This document shows, in pieces, positions 1-7,968 of a stretch of DNA of 64,000 nucleotides; positions within the stretch are counted from its first letter, which is position 1, and each line of letters opens with the position of its first letter. The notes beneath the pieces were generated by a model that did not search any database, was not told where the DNA came from, and saw only the letters and a program-made list of their open reading frames with translations. Both the position numbers and the translations under genes were made by a program. The DNA lies in the NCBI GenBank assembly GCA_964636985.1, contig CAZWSX010000011.1:138021-202020 (forward strand), written 5' to 3'. This DNA is from CAZWSX01 sp964636985 (GTDB lineage Bacteria > Planctomycetota > Planctomycetia > Pirellulales > Pirellulaceae).

Positions 1-988
1 CGACCGGCTCGACATCAAGTTCGATCACGAACTCGGTGAGAGCTTCTACCACCATCAACTGGCCGACGTTGTCGAGGATTTTCAAAAGCGGGGCTTCGCC
101 CGCGAGAGCGATGGGGCCATGTGCGTCTTCCTCGATGGCTTCGAAGCGCCGATGATCATCCGCAAAAAGGATGGCGCGTTCCTCTATTCGACGACCGACT
201 TGGCGACGATCGCCTTCCGAATGAAAAACTGGAAGCCGGATGCGATTTTGTACGTGGTCGATTTCCGACAAGGGGAGCACTTTGACAAGCTGTTTGCCGC
301 CGCGAAGCTGTGGGGCTACCAGAACATCGAGTTCAAGCACGTGAGCTTCGGTACCGTGATGGGAAACGACGGCAAGCCCTTCAAAACTCGCGATGGAGAC
401 ACCGTCGGGCTGGAAGGCTTGCTCGACGAGGCAGAGGCTAATGCCTACCGCGTTGTTTCCGAGAAGGATTCCGGCGCAACGTTGACCGAGCCTGAGCGAA
501 AAGAAGTGGGTCGCGTCGTCGGCCTGGGGGCAATCAAGTACTCCGACCTGTCGCACCATCGCACCAGCGACTACGTATTTAGCTATGAAAAGATGCTCGC
601 ACTCGAAGGCAACACTGCAACCTATATGCAGTATTGTTATGCCCGTCGAAACGGCATCTTCCGGCGAGGAAACATTGACGCAAATGCGATCCGGGAATCG
701 AAGGAGCCGATTCAGCTAGGGGAACCTGCGGAACGGGCTCTGGCTCTGCAGGTCCTTCGTTTTTCAGAAGCTTTGAGCGAAGTTCCATCGGACTATTGCC
801 CCAATATCCTCACCAATTACTTGTACGACTTGGCGAGATCTTTTACCGACTTCTTTGAGAAATGCTCTGTACTCAAGGCGGAGACCGAGTCCCTGAAGAC
901 AAGCCGTTTGAAGTTGTGCGACTTGGCTGCCAGAACGATCCAAAAGGGGCTGGGCCTCCTCGGCATCCAAACAGCTGAAAAGATCTGA
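1..988 (+). CDS. argS: Arginyl-tRNA synthetase, C-terminal part (5' truncated by window edge)
   Basis: Class I aminoacyl-tRNA synthetase that charges tRNA-Arg in the cytoplasm. The frame is open from base 2 with no stop, so the true start lies left of the window; the internal ATG at 119 is not the start. Recognisable ArgS stretches are the FLDGFE/PMIIRKKDGAFLY segment, the TTDLATI segment, RQGEHFDKLF, and GNDGKPFKTRDGD, which occupies the place of the KMSKS-like loop. The last 130 or so residues are a helical DALR anticodon-binding domain (MQYCYARRNGIFRR onward). About 329 residues are visible, a little over half of a usual 550-600 residue ArgS. The next gene begins 26 bases after the stop, so the two may be cotranscribed. 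Confidence 0.95.
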   Translation, partial: DRLDIKFDHELGESFYHHQLADVVEDFQKRGFARESDGAMCVFLDGFEAPMIIRKKDGAFLYSTTDLATIAFRMKNWKPDAILYVVDFRQGEHFDKLFAAAKLWGYQNIEFKHVSFGTVMGNDGKPFKTRDGDTVGLEGLLDEAEANAYRVVSEKDSGATLTEPERKEVGRVVGLGAIKYSDLSHHRTSDYVFSYEKMLALEGNTATYMQYCYARRNGIFRRGNIDANAIRESKEPIQLGEPAERALALQVLRFSEALSEVPSDYCPNILTNYLYDLARSFTDFFEKCSVLKAETESLKTSRLKLCDLAARTIQKGLGLLGIQTAEKI

Positions 989-1014
989 TCTCCGATCGAA
1001 AGGGACTTCGTATC

Positions 1015-1917
1015 GTGCCTCGCTCGAAGAATTCCGGTCGCCGCATTTCACCGGGCATCAAGGCGAAACAACCCGAGTCGGGGCAAATTGTCTGCGGCGA
1101 CTCGCTGGCGGTCTTGGCAAAGTGGCCCGACGAGTTGGTCGACTGCGTGGTGACGAGCCCCCCGTACTACAACCAGCGCGACTATCGGGGCGCTACCAAG
1201 CAAGTTGGGATCGAAACGTCGCCCGAGGACTACATCGCGCGTCTTGTGGCTGTGTTCGCACAGGTGAGGCGAGTACTGAAACCAGCAGGAACGCTGTGGC
1301 TCAACCTCGGCGACAAGTACGACAAAGGCGAACTGCTCGGCATGCCTTGGCGCGTGGCCTTAGCGCTAGTGGCCGACGGTTGGTTGCTTCGCAGCGACTG
1401 CGTCTGGCACAAGCCGAATGCCATGCCCAGTTCCCAAAGTCGCCGGCCGACGACAGACCACGAGTACGTCTTCTTGCTGGCGAAGTCGCCCGAGTACTTC
1501 TACGACGCTGACGCCGTTCGCGAACCACACGTGACGTTCAGCGAGCAGAGCAAAATGCGCGGCGGTCGCGGCCATTTTGGTAAGCGCGGCGGCACGCCCG
1601 AGGCCGGCAAAAACAACGGCAATAACAACCTGCACGACGGCCGCTGGGACCAGGCCTTTCACCCGCTGGGGCGAAACAAACGAACGGTTTGGTCGATCCC
1701 GCTAGGCAAGTACCGCGGAGCCCACTTCGCGGTGTTTCCGGAGCGGCTTGTTGAAAACTGCTTGAACGCCGGCTGTCCCAAAGGGGGCCTGGTGCTCGAT
1801 CCTTTCTGCGGGAGCGGTACCACGTGCCTCGTTGCGGCCCGCTTGGGGATGAAGTGGCTGGGGATCGATTGCGTCCGCGAGTATTGCGAGATGGCCCGCG
1901 CACGCCTGCGCGGCTAG
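1015..1917 (+). CDS. Site-specific DNA methyltransferase (beta-class, N4-cytosine/N6-adenine type), orphan
   Basis: Transfers a methyl group from SAM to an exocyclic amino group of DNA. The catalytic TSPPYY motif (SPPY at residues 48-51) comes first and the SAM-binding DPFCGSGTT motif (about 262-270) comes at the C-terminus. This order defines the beta class, and TSPPY rather than DPPY slightly favours cytosine-N4. The middle, with a Gly/Asn/His-rich stretch around residues 180-215, is the likely target-recognition region. The start is GTG at 1015, preceded by AAAGGGA about nine bases upstream. No restriction endonuclease gene lies beside it: the neighbours are argS and a surface protein. It is therefore probably a solitary, possibly epigenetic, methyltransferase. 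Target sequence unknown. Confidence 0.88.
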   Translation: MPRSKNSGRRISPGIKAKQPESGQIVCGDSLAVLAKWPDELVDCVVTSPPYYNQRDYRGATKQVGIETSPEDYIARLVAVFAQVRRVLKPAGTLWLNLGDKYDKGELLGMPWRVALALVADGWLLRSDCVWHKPNAMPSSQSRRPTTDHEYVFLLAKSPEYFYDADAVREPHVTFSEQSKMRGGRGHFGKRGGTPEAGKNNGNNNLHDGRWDQAFHPLGRNKRTVWSIPLGKYRGAHFAVFPERLVENCLNAGCPKGGLVLDPFCGSGTTCLVAARLGMKWLGIDCVREYCEMARARLRG

Positions 1918-2250
1918 CATCCACACAGTGGCGGCGCAAGAACCAAACACTTGCCTAAGTCGTAAAGAATCGTCAAAGAATCGCGCGCGACCTGCAGGCC
2001 CATTGTAAAGCTTTAACGGTTGTAGCGACCAGGCGGGGTCTTGCCGTAAAGCCTTGTCGCGACTGCACTTGCAGCAATGCCGTCAAGGTTTAACATAGGT
2101 GTCTGTCGGCGGTTGCGCGATCGAACTTGAACTTTTTTTGATCGACGCAAGTCATTGGCAATTAGGCTCTTGTTGAGGATCCGAGAGGGAGACGCCACGA
2201 TTTCGATTTGCCTCGGAGGCGTTTATCTGACAGATTTCTCATTGCGGGGA

Positions 2251-2330
2251 GCGCACAAGGAGTTGGTGCGCCCAAGGTGTGGAAACACACCGAGTCGGCC
2301 AGCGTTTTTCCACGGGGAATGGAAATTGCT
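2251..2330 (+). promoter_or_regulatory. Structured 5' leader: three consecutive predicted stem-loops upstream of the YTV repeat gene
   Basis: The 458 bases between the methyltransferase (stop 1917) and the chosen start at 2376 contain no convincing gene. Within them three hairpins follow one another. GCGCAC at 2251-2256 pairs with GTGCGC at 2266-2271. GGTGTG at 2276-2281 pairs with CACACC at 2286-2291 across a GAAA tetraloop, a GNRA fold. The arm 2301-2311 pairs with 2321-2330 (AGC/GCT plus TTT/AAA and CC/GG with one mismatch and one bulge). The last stem ends about 45 bases before the start. No known riboswitch class was recognised. The stems are seen in the sequence; a regulatory RNA role is inference. 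Confidence 0.4.
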
Positions 2331-2375
2331 GGTGTAGGTCCGCGGGGTGCGGATTGAATGAAAGGTTCTGAAAAG

Positions 2376-3869
2376 ATGAAAAGGTCGCTGTTTAATTGGC
2401 TGGCCATTCCTGCGATGACGATGGCGTCTTGGGGACTCGTTTTCCCAAGCTCGCTCCGATCACAGGATCCGTGTGGATGCACTTCGTATCGCGTCGCCTA
2501 CAAGATGGTGTACGAGGAGCAGCCTTATACCGCGTATCGCCTTGAGTACAGCGACGTTGAGGAGGAACGGGAAGAAACCGTTCGCATACCCTACGTCGAG
2601 AACGAGGTCCGGACGCGAAAAGTAACGGTCGCCAAACCGTACTACGAAGATCGGGTCCGCACCGAGCGGCGAGTCGTCCGCAAGCCGGTGTACGAAACCG
2701 AGGATCGCGAAGTCACCGTCGATCAAACCGATTACGTCGAAGAGACGGAAATGCGTCAGGAACGGCGCACCGTGATGCGTCCCGTGTACGAGACTGAAAC
2801 GCGGCTCGAGAACTACACGGTCCAGCGCCCCGTCACGGAAACGTACTACCGCGACGAGAACTACGTCGCCTACGACCCGGTAACGCGTTACCAAACGAAC
2901 TACGTCGACCAGGGCGGATTCGTCGACAATTACACATACCTTCCTGGCCGCACACGTAATCGGCTCTCGTGGTTGCCCCGAGGTGAAGCCGTCGACGCCG
3001 CCACTGGAACGCCTTACGTTCGTCGCGGCGGATTGTACTGGACGCCCACGCAAACACCCGGCGCGGTTGCCGTGAATCGGGTCTACGTGCCGAACGTTGT
3101 TCCCGTGACCAGCCAGCGCACCGAGATGGTGGGCCGCGTCGTCACGCAACGAGTTCCTTACGAAGCAACCCGTCTCGTCAACGAGACGATGTCGCGGGAA
3201 GTGCCCGTCGAACGCCTTCGTTACGAACCACAAGAGCAAGTCCGGGAAGTACCGGTGACGGTCCGCAAGCCGGTCACTCGGCAAGTCACGTACAAGCAAC
3301 CGGTGCAACGCGTGAAGTACGTCGAAGAAGAGCAAGTCCGGGACATTCCCTACAAGGTCCAGCGAGTCTCGTACGAGGAGCGCGAAGAGCAGTACGAAGT
3401 CCCCGTGACCAGGTTCCGCATTGAAGTCCGCAAGTATCCCGTCAAGAAGCGGATCGGCAATTGGGTTGCCTACGACATGAAGCGAACCGTTGCTCGCCGC
3501 GTGCCGGTGTATGTGGCGGATGAACCCACGGTGATCGAGAGCGACTGCGTGAGCGGCCCTGTGGTTGGCTCAGTGCGGCCCCAATCGCGTGGAGTGGAAG
3601 TCATTAAGGACGAACCGGCCGGACAGCCCACGCCAGCCGATCGGCCACCCAATCTTCGCGACAAGTCTGCTCCAGGCAGCAAGTCGAAGGCAAAACAACA
3701 GGAGACGAGCAGTAGCGACGACGAAGGCTGGCAAAAGGTCGATAAGCAACAGGCTAGGAAAGAATCCACCGCCGAGATGGAGCCTGTCGAGAGTGCCAAC
3801 GACGACGGCCCGGCTCTTAAAGGCCCTCGCGGTGGCCGACGCCCGGCAGCCAAGCCGACTCGTGCCTAA
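2376..3869 (+). CDS. Secreted YTV-type repeat protein, probable cell-surface/envelope component
   Basis: A 497-residue exported protein with a short hydrophobic signal (about residues 5-30). Two blocks of Tyr/Val/Arg/Glu-rich repeats (about 40-185 and 246-385) are built from units such as RPVYETE, VRKPVYETE and VTVRKPV. This resembles the YTV repeats known from planctomycete surface proteins. A non-repetitive insert of about 60 residues (186-245, Gly/Pro/Trp-rich) separates the blocks, and a charged Lys/Ser/Asp tail (about 400-497) ends the protein. ATG 2376 is preferred over ATG 2358 because AAAGG lies ten bases before it and the signal then starts MKRSLF. The alternating charged/aromatic pattern suggests beta-structure assembling at the envelope; exact function unknown. 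Confidence 0.72.
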   Translation: MKRSLFNWLAIPAMTMASWGLVFPSSLRSQDPCGCTSYRVAYKMVYEEQPYTAYRLEYSDVEEEREETVRIPYVENEVRTRKVTVAKPYYEDRVRTERRVVRKPVYETEDREVTVDQTDYVEETEMRQERRTVMRPVYETETRLENYTVQRPVTETYYRDENYVAYDPVTRYQTNYVDQGGFVDNYTYLPGRTRNRLSWLPRGEAVDAATGTPYVRRGGLYWTPTQTPGAVAVNRVYVPNVVPVTSQRTEMVGRVVTQRVPYEATRLVNETMSREVPVERLRYEPQEQVREVPVTVRKPVTRQVTYKQPVQRVKYVEEEQVRDIPYKVQRVSYEEREEQYEVPVTRFRIEVRKYPVKKRIGNWVAYDMKRTVARRVPVYVADEPTVIESDCVSGPVVGSVRPQSRGVEVIKDEPAGQPTPADRPPNLRDKSAPGSKSKAKQQETSSSDDEGWQKVDKQQARKESTAEMEPVESANDDGPALKGPRGGRRPAAKPTRA

Positions 3870-3890
3870 CGGTAAGATTGTGAATATCCG

Positions 3891-3922
3891 AAAGCCCCGG
3901 GCGATTTGCTCGGGGCTTTTTT
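3891..3922 (+). terminator. Rho-independent terminator of the YTV gene
   Basis: AAAGCCCCG (3891-3899) pairs with CGGGGCTTT (3911-3919) around an 11-base loop, followed by a T run. It lies 22 bases after the stop of the repeat-protein gene. Confidence 0.85.
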
Positions 3923-4013
3923 GTTTCTTGCCCCTGTTCGCCAGATCATTTCGCGTTAAAACCGACGGGTAGCGTTGTCGTCGCCTCGTTGCCCGCTCGG
4001 TAGTTTCCCACGG

Positions 4014-5177
4014 ATGAATACCAACCCCTTCCACGGCAAGCGGATCGCCTTTGTGGGGAAGCTGGGCGGCGTCAATCGTCGCGAGGCGGCCCGGCTGGCG
4101 CGCAAACTCGGAGCGACGCCGGTCGATGCCGATCTGGCCGCAGTCGAAATGATTGTCGTTGGTGCCGACGAGCAGGGTGACGCCGGTAGAAACGAAATTA
4201 ACGCTCTTCCCGATACGGTTCGCCAGGCCATCGACCGTGGGGAAATCGAACTCCTCAGCGAGACCGATTGGTGGCAACGCCTCGGGCTGGTCGAGAACGA
4301 AGCATCCGTACGTCGTCTGTACACCCCTGCCATGCTAGCGTCCTTGATCGGCGCGCCGGTCAGCACCATTCGCGGTTGGCACCGCCATGGCCTGCTCGAA
4401 ACCGCTGTCGAAGTGCATCGCTTGCCCTACTTCGCGTTTGAGGAAATCGCGACCGCCAAGCGGCTGTGGGAACTGTCGACCAATGGGGCTTCGCTCGAAA
4501 CAATCCGCCGTCGCTTGGCGGAACTCGCGGAAGTTCGCCCCAATGCCCAGCGGCCACTCGCTTTGGCAGATGTAGTGATCGAAGGGAAAAAGTTGCTGCT
4601 TCGCAGTGGCGACTCCCTCGTCGAACTCGGCGGGCAACGACGATTCGATTTTCAAGGATCAACGCAAGACGAGCGTGACGAGGCCCCCGCGACTCTCGCG
4701 ATGCAAAACATCGGCGACAGGGCGCTTTCGCACGAGCAACTGGAGGCGATTGCGGCCGACCTCGACGCACAGGGGAACCTGTCGGCTGCAGCCGATGCGT
4801 ACAGAGCAGCGCTCGCGGCCGGCGGCCCCAAAGCCGATACCTGCCTGGCCCTGGCCGACGTACTCTATCGGTTAGGCGACTTCCCGGCTGCTCGCGAGCG
4901 GCTGTTCATGGCCGTCGAGCTCGACGAGGAGTTCGTCGAGGCTCGAGCCAACCTGGGTTGCTTGCTCGCCGAAATGGGGCAGCGCGATTTGGCAATCGCC
5001 GCCCTCGAAGGGGCACTCCGTTGGCACGCCAATTACGCCGATGCCCACTACCACCTAGCACGACTTCTCGATGAAGCGGAAAGGCCGGCGGACGCCCAGA
5101 CTCACTGGCAGGCGTTTCTCAATCTTGCGGCCGAGAGCCCCTGGGCGGACGAAGCCCGTCAGCGGTTACCCATCTAA
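4014..5177 (+). CDS. BRCT - MerR-type HTH - TPR fusion protein, putative regulator
   Basis: A 387-residue cytoplasmic protein with three modules. Residues about 6-91 form a BRCT-like domain (GKRIAFVGKLGG start, Trp-Trp near its end). Residues about 102-172 form a MerR-family winged helix (PAMLASLIGAPVSTIRGW, then ETIRRRLAEL). Residues about 245-385 form several tetratricopeptide repeats. MerR domains bind promoter DNA, BRCT domains bind phosphopeptides or DNA ends, and TPRs bind proteins, so a DNA-bound scaffold is plausible. ATG 4014 is chosen because it sits right before the BRCT fold; a TTG at 3975 would add 13 unlikely residues. It stands alone, convergent with the protease gene. Target genes cannot be read from the sequence. 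Confidence 0.75.
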   Translation: MNTNPFHGKRIAFVGKLGGVNRREAARLARKLGATPVDADLAAVEMIVVGADEQGDAGRNEINALPDTVRQAIDRGEIELLSETDWWQRLGLVENEASVRRLYTPAMLASLIGAPVSTIRGWHRHGLLETAVEVHRLPYFAFEEIATAKRLWELSTNGASLETIRRRLAELAEVRPNAQRPLALADVVIEGKKLLLRSGDSLVELGGQRRFDFQGSTQDERDEAPATLAMQNIGDRALSHEQLEAIAADLDAQGNLSAAADAYRAALAAGGPKADTCLALADVLYRLGDFPAARERLFMAVELDEEFVEARANLGCLLAEMGQRDLAIAALEGALRWHANYADAHYHLARLLDEAERPADAQTHWQAFLNLAAESPWADEARQRLPI

Positions 5178-5220
5178 CACAGCGGCACATCGCGACAGTT
5201 TGCTCGGAAAGGTCGCGGTG

Positions 5221-7164
5221 TTACCGCATCGACTGCCCGCGGACGACTGGTCCGCGAGGCCGCAGCGACGAACCACTGGGGCGAGAACGGCGGTTCGCTT
5301 GATCGGGACGCCCGGCAATCCTCGCGGCGCTCTCGTTGTCGGCGGGGCGGCTGGCGTCAGGTGGAGGCGCTGCCGCCTGGTTGATTTGAGCCAGCAGTTC
5401 TGGAGTCGCCTGGCGAATCACCAGCACATCGTTCTGCGCGCCAGGATTGGTGCGAGAGCGGACAATGCAAATGATGTCGGCTTCTCCCTCGTCGACCTCG
5501 ACGATTGGCTCGCCTAGCCGAGCGCCACGCGGCCCAGCGTCGGCTCGCTTGTCCTGGCGACGGTCGCGAGCGTTTACTTCTCGTGCCGCAGCTTCTCGGT
5601 AGGCTGGTTCGTCATCGCCTTCGATTGCCGCCGGATCGACCTCAGGCATTCCGCGGTCCATCTCGGGCGCCACTTCTTCGGCATAGTCGGCCTGCGCAAC
5701 GGCGCCGTCTTGGTTGAGGGGGCTCGCCTGGCGATAGACTCGGGAAAGGTTCCTGTCGTCGAGGATACCGTGGATGATCGGCAACCCGGCGAAGATCCCC
5801 TCGCGGCCTTGTTTATCGGCCGCGTTGCAAATCCCGATCAGGTAACCTTCTTCGCTGAACAACCCGCCACCGCTGCGGCCCTGCGCGGGTGCTCCCTGAA
5901 CGACGATGTGCGGTGGAGCCTTGTAGCGATTGATGCCGGTGATGGACGATTCGATCAACTCCGGCCCGCGTCCACGTTGGCAACCAACGGAAAACACCGC
6001 GTCGCCTTGAGCGATTCGGTAGCCGACTGGCGCTACAGGCGTGGCCACCACATCGACTCCGGGTCGCATTTCGACCAGCGCGATGTCGGACTCGATGTTG
6101 TACTCGACCAGTTCCGCTTCGACCGGCGAGGCTCCGGGAATGAACAGGTCGATCATGATCCGCCCTTTCCCTTGCGATTCGCGGAAGATGTGTCCGCAGG
6201 TGGCAATCAGGGCTCCGTCCTCGTGCGTGTGAATGATCACGCCACTGCCATCGGATGCACCGCGCGAGTCGATCACTTTCACGCGTACGGTCGATGCGAT
6301 CGCCCGCTGCTGTGGCGAAAAGTTTCCATCGGACGTGTTCTCGCCACGCGTCGGGCGGTACGTGTCCTCGTCATTCGCGGCAGTCGTTCGAGCATTGTTG
6401 GTGCTCGAATTGCGAAGCCGGTTGGAGGGAGTTGCCGCGGCAAATCGTTGGGAACCCGTTTTCGAGGGAGCCGATCGCTCGAGAACCGGTTCATCGCGAT
6501 CGATCGCAATATCTTCAGCGACATCCTCCGCCGGTGGTTGCGACGACCGGCGTCCAGACTTTCCGACGGGCATCGCAGGCGTACCGCGCTGTTCGGAATC
6601 GGAACTGCCTGCCGGTGCCCGGCCAATTTCGATGTCTGTATCGTCGGACGAGTTGCTGCCGCCGGATCGGCCTCGCCCCGAGGCAAACGGATCGCGGCGT
6701 GCCGGCGATTCCGAACGTCGGGCCGGCTGCCCACCTGCTCCCCAAAGTCGCCCCAGCGCACCTCCAAAGAGTCCCTTTGGCTCGTCGTCAGGCGATTGCG
6801 CCCGAACCACTTCGCCACGTCTCGCTGCCGTGGTCGCCTTGGCGACGGAATCATTGGCAAGTGGAGCAGCTTTGGCGAGCAACTTGACAAGGCGATCGTA
6901 GCCCGTCTGGCCGACAATGCGGTCGACTTCCTTGCCGTAGGCCACCAACACAAACGTGGGGAAGCTGGTGACTTTGAATTGCTTGCAGAGTTGGGGTTGC
7001 TCGGCGTAGTCGATGAACTCGATCGGAGCGCCTGCGCCGACCAGTCGAGCGACAGCAGGCTTCACCGCGTCGCAGGCGGGACAGTTAGGAGCGGTGAAGG
7101 CCAGAAGCGTCGGATCATCGCCAGCAGAAAGTGTCAAGGCCACGACAAGGCACAACGCGTTCAT
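5221..7164 (-). CDS. Exported thioredoxin-domain / trypsin-like serine protease fusion
   Basis: A 647-residue exported protein. A signal peptide (about 1-14) is followed by a thioredoxin-like domain with a CPAC redox centre (Cys28, Cys31) and a cis-Pro in SFPT (about 69). A long low-complexity Ser/Arg/Asp linker (about 105-285) leads to a trypsin-like (S1, HtrA-style) protease domain. The triad looks intact: His325 in CGHIF, Asp360 in ESDIALV and Ser431 in GRSGGG. A charged, disordered tail (about 490-647) ends in basic residues; no PDZ domain was recognised. Likely a periplasmic protease that may sense or reduce disulfides in its substrates (inference). GGGAGG upstream of ATG 7164 supports the start. 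Confidence 0.82.
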   Translation of the reverse strand: MNALCLVVALTLSAGDDPTLLAFTAPNCPACDAVKPAVARLVGAGAPIEFIDYAEQPQLCKQFKVTSFPTFVLVAYGKEVDRIVGQTGYDRLVKLLAKAAPLANDSVAKATTAARRGEVVRAQSPDDEPKGLFGGALGRLWGAGGQPARRSESPARRDPFASGRGRSGGSNSSDDTDIEIGRAPAGSSDSEQRGTPAMPVGKSGRRSSQPPAEDVAEDIAIDRDEPVLERSAPSKTGSQRFAAATPSNRLRNSSTNNARTTAANDEDTYRPTRGENTSDGNFSPQQRAIASTVRVKVIDSRGASDGSGVIIHTHEDGALIATCGHIFRESQGKGRIMIDLFIPGASPVEAELVEYNIESDIALVEMRPGVDVVATPVAPVGYRIAQGDAVFSVGCQRGRGPELIESSITGINRYKAPPHIVVQGAPAQGRSGGGLFSEEGYLIGICNAADKQGREGIFAGLPIIHGILDDRNLSRVYRQASPLNQDGAVAQADYAEEVAPEMDRGMPEVDPAAIEGDDEPAYREAAAREVNARDRRQDKRADAGPRGARLGEPIVEVDEGEADIICIVRSRTNPGAQNDVLVIRQATPELLAQINQAAAPPPDASRPADNESAARIAGRPDQANRRSRPSGSSLRPRGPVVRGQSMR

Positions 7165-7400
7165 GGGATCCCTCCCGATTTTCTTCGAGCGCAGATAAGG
7201 TGCGCAATCCTTTGCGCGGGTGGGAGTCTCGCCGGTTTAGGAAAAATTTACAAGAGCAACCACTCTGCGGCCATTCGCATCTAATACTGGTGCGCGATTG
7301 TTGCGCAGCAGACCGCCGAAATGCGATAGCTTGCCGCCGAACACGCCGATGACTACTGTTGAGACAGGGCGTGTCGCACGCATTTTCGAAAGGTTTTTGA

Positions 7401-7436
7401 CCTTCCACCGCAGTTGAGCCTTCCACCGCAATTGAG
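7401..7436 (+). repeat. 18-bp tandem duplication upstream of the GroES-like gene
   Basis: CCTTCCACCGCAGTTGAG (7401-7418) is followed directly by CCTTCCACCGCAATTGAG (7419-7436), with one mismatch. The pair ends 12 bases before the ATG of the co-chaperonin gene, so it covers the probable leader. It could be an operator or simply a local duplication. Confidence 0.6.
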
Positions 7437-7448
7437 CTTAGTCTTCCC

Positions 7449-7784
7449 ATGTCGAAAGCCCGGACACGAGCTTTGGAATTTGTCGAGCCCATTGGTTTGC
7501 GAGTGGTCGTTCGCAAGGACGAACCCAAACGCCAAACCAAGGGGGGAATTGCGTTGCCCGATCAGTCGGAGATCCCAACCATTACGGGGCGCATCGTCAC
7601 GATTTCCCAACAAGTGGAAAACGATACCAACTTGCCGCTGCGCCAATACGACAAAGTGCTGTTCCACCCCAAGAACGCCATCCCTGTCGATTTCGAGCCC
7701 GACAATCAACTCTTCGTGGTGCCGGTCGAAGACATCGTGGCGGTTTTCCGTCGCGAATCGCCCGACGCCAAGTCGGCGGATTAA
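7449..7784 (+). CDS. groES: GroES-family co-chaperonin (Cpn10), no GroEL partner nearby
   Basis: A 111-residue Cpn10-fold protein that would cap a GroEL-type chaperonin ring. The family pattern is clear: EPIGLRVVVRKDEP at the start (PLGDRVVV-like), KGGIALPD for the GGI.LP mobile-loop flank, GRIVTIS, and a C-terminal VEDIVAVF. It is a little longer than the usual 95-100 residues, with extra residues at both ends. No groEL gene is present in the window. Planctomycetes commonly carry several co-chaperonin copies, so this is probably a stand-alone paralog. The ATG at 7449 follows an 18-bp tandem duplication in the leader. Confidence 0.82.
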   Translation: MSKARTRALEFVEPIGLRVVVRKDEPKRQTKGGIALPDQSEIPTITGRIVTISQQVENDTNLPLRQYDKVLFHPKNAIPVDFEPDNQLFVVPVEDIVAVFRRESPDAKSAD

Positions 7785-7968
7785 GACTAAGTAAAGAGGG
7801 GCAGCTTGTGGCAAATCGGTGTGTTGCTGTTGACTAGACAAGCACGCTCGCTATGATCCGCCCGCGAATGCTCAACAGCGGCGATCAACAATTCGCCGCT
7901 CTAGTCGGGAGACGCTAGCACGCCGTGCCGCTCCGACGCGAGGATTCTCCTTCCTCAAGCAACAACCA

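Noticed and set aside
1918..2250. Repeated GTAAAG/TTTAAC and GTCGCGAC-like words
   Set aside because: Copies differ in spacing and sequence; I could not establish a true repeat or operator.
2155..2337. A 60-codon frame in the gap before the YTV gene
   Set aside because: No ribosome site, and it spans the stem-loop region; better explained as a leader.
5178..5220. Imperfect inverted repeat between the convergent BRCT and protease genes (CGCGAC with GTCGCG)
   Set aside because: The stem is short and has no T tract on either strand; too weak to list as a terminator.
5710..7284. A 524-codon plus-strand frame
   Set aside because: Antisense to the thioredoxin-protease gene, which has catalytic motifs and a good ribosome site; the plus frame has neither.
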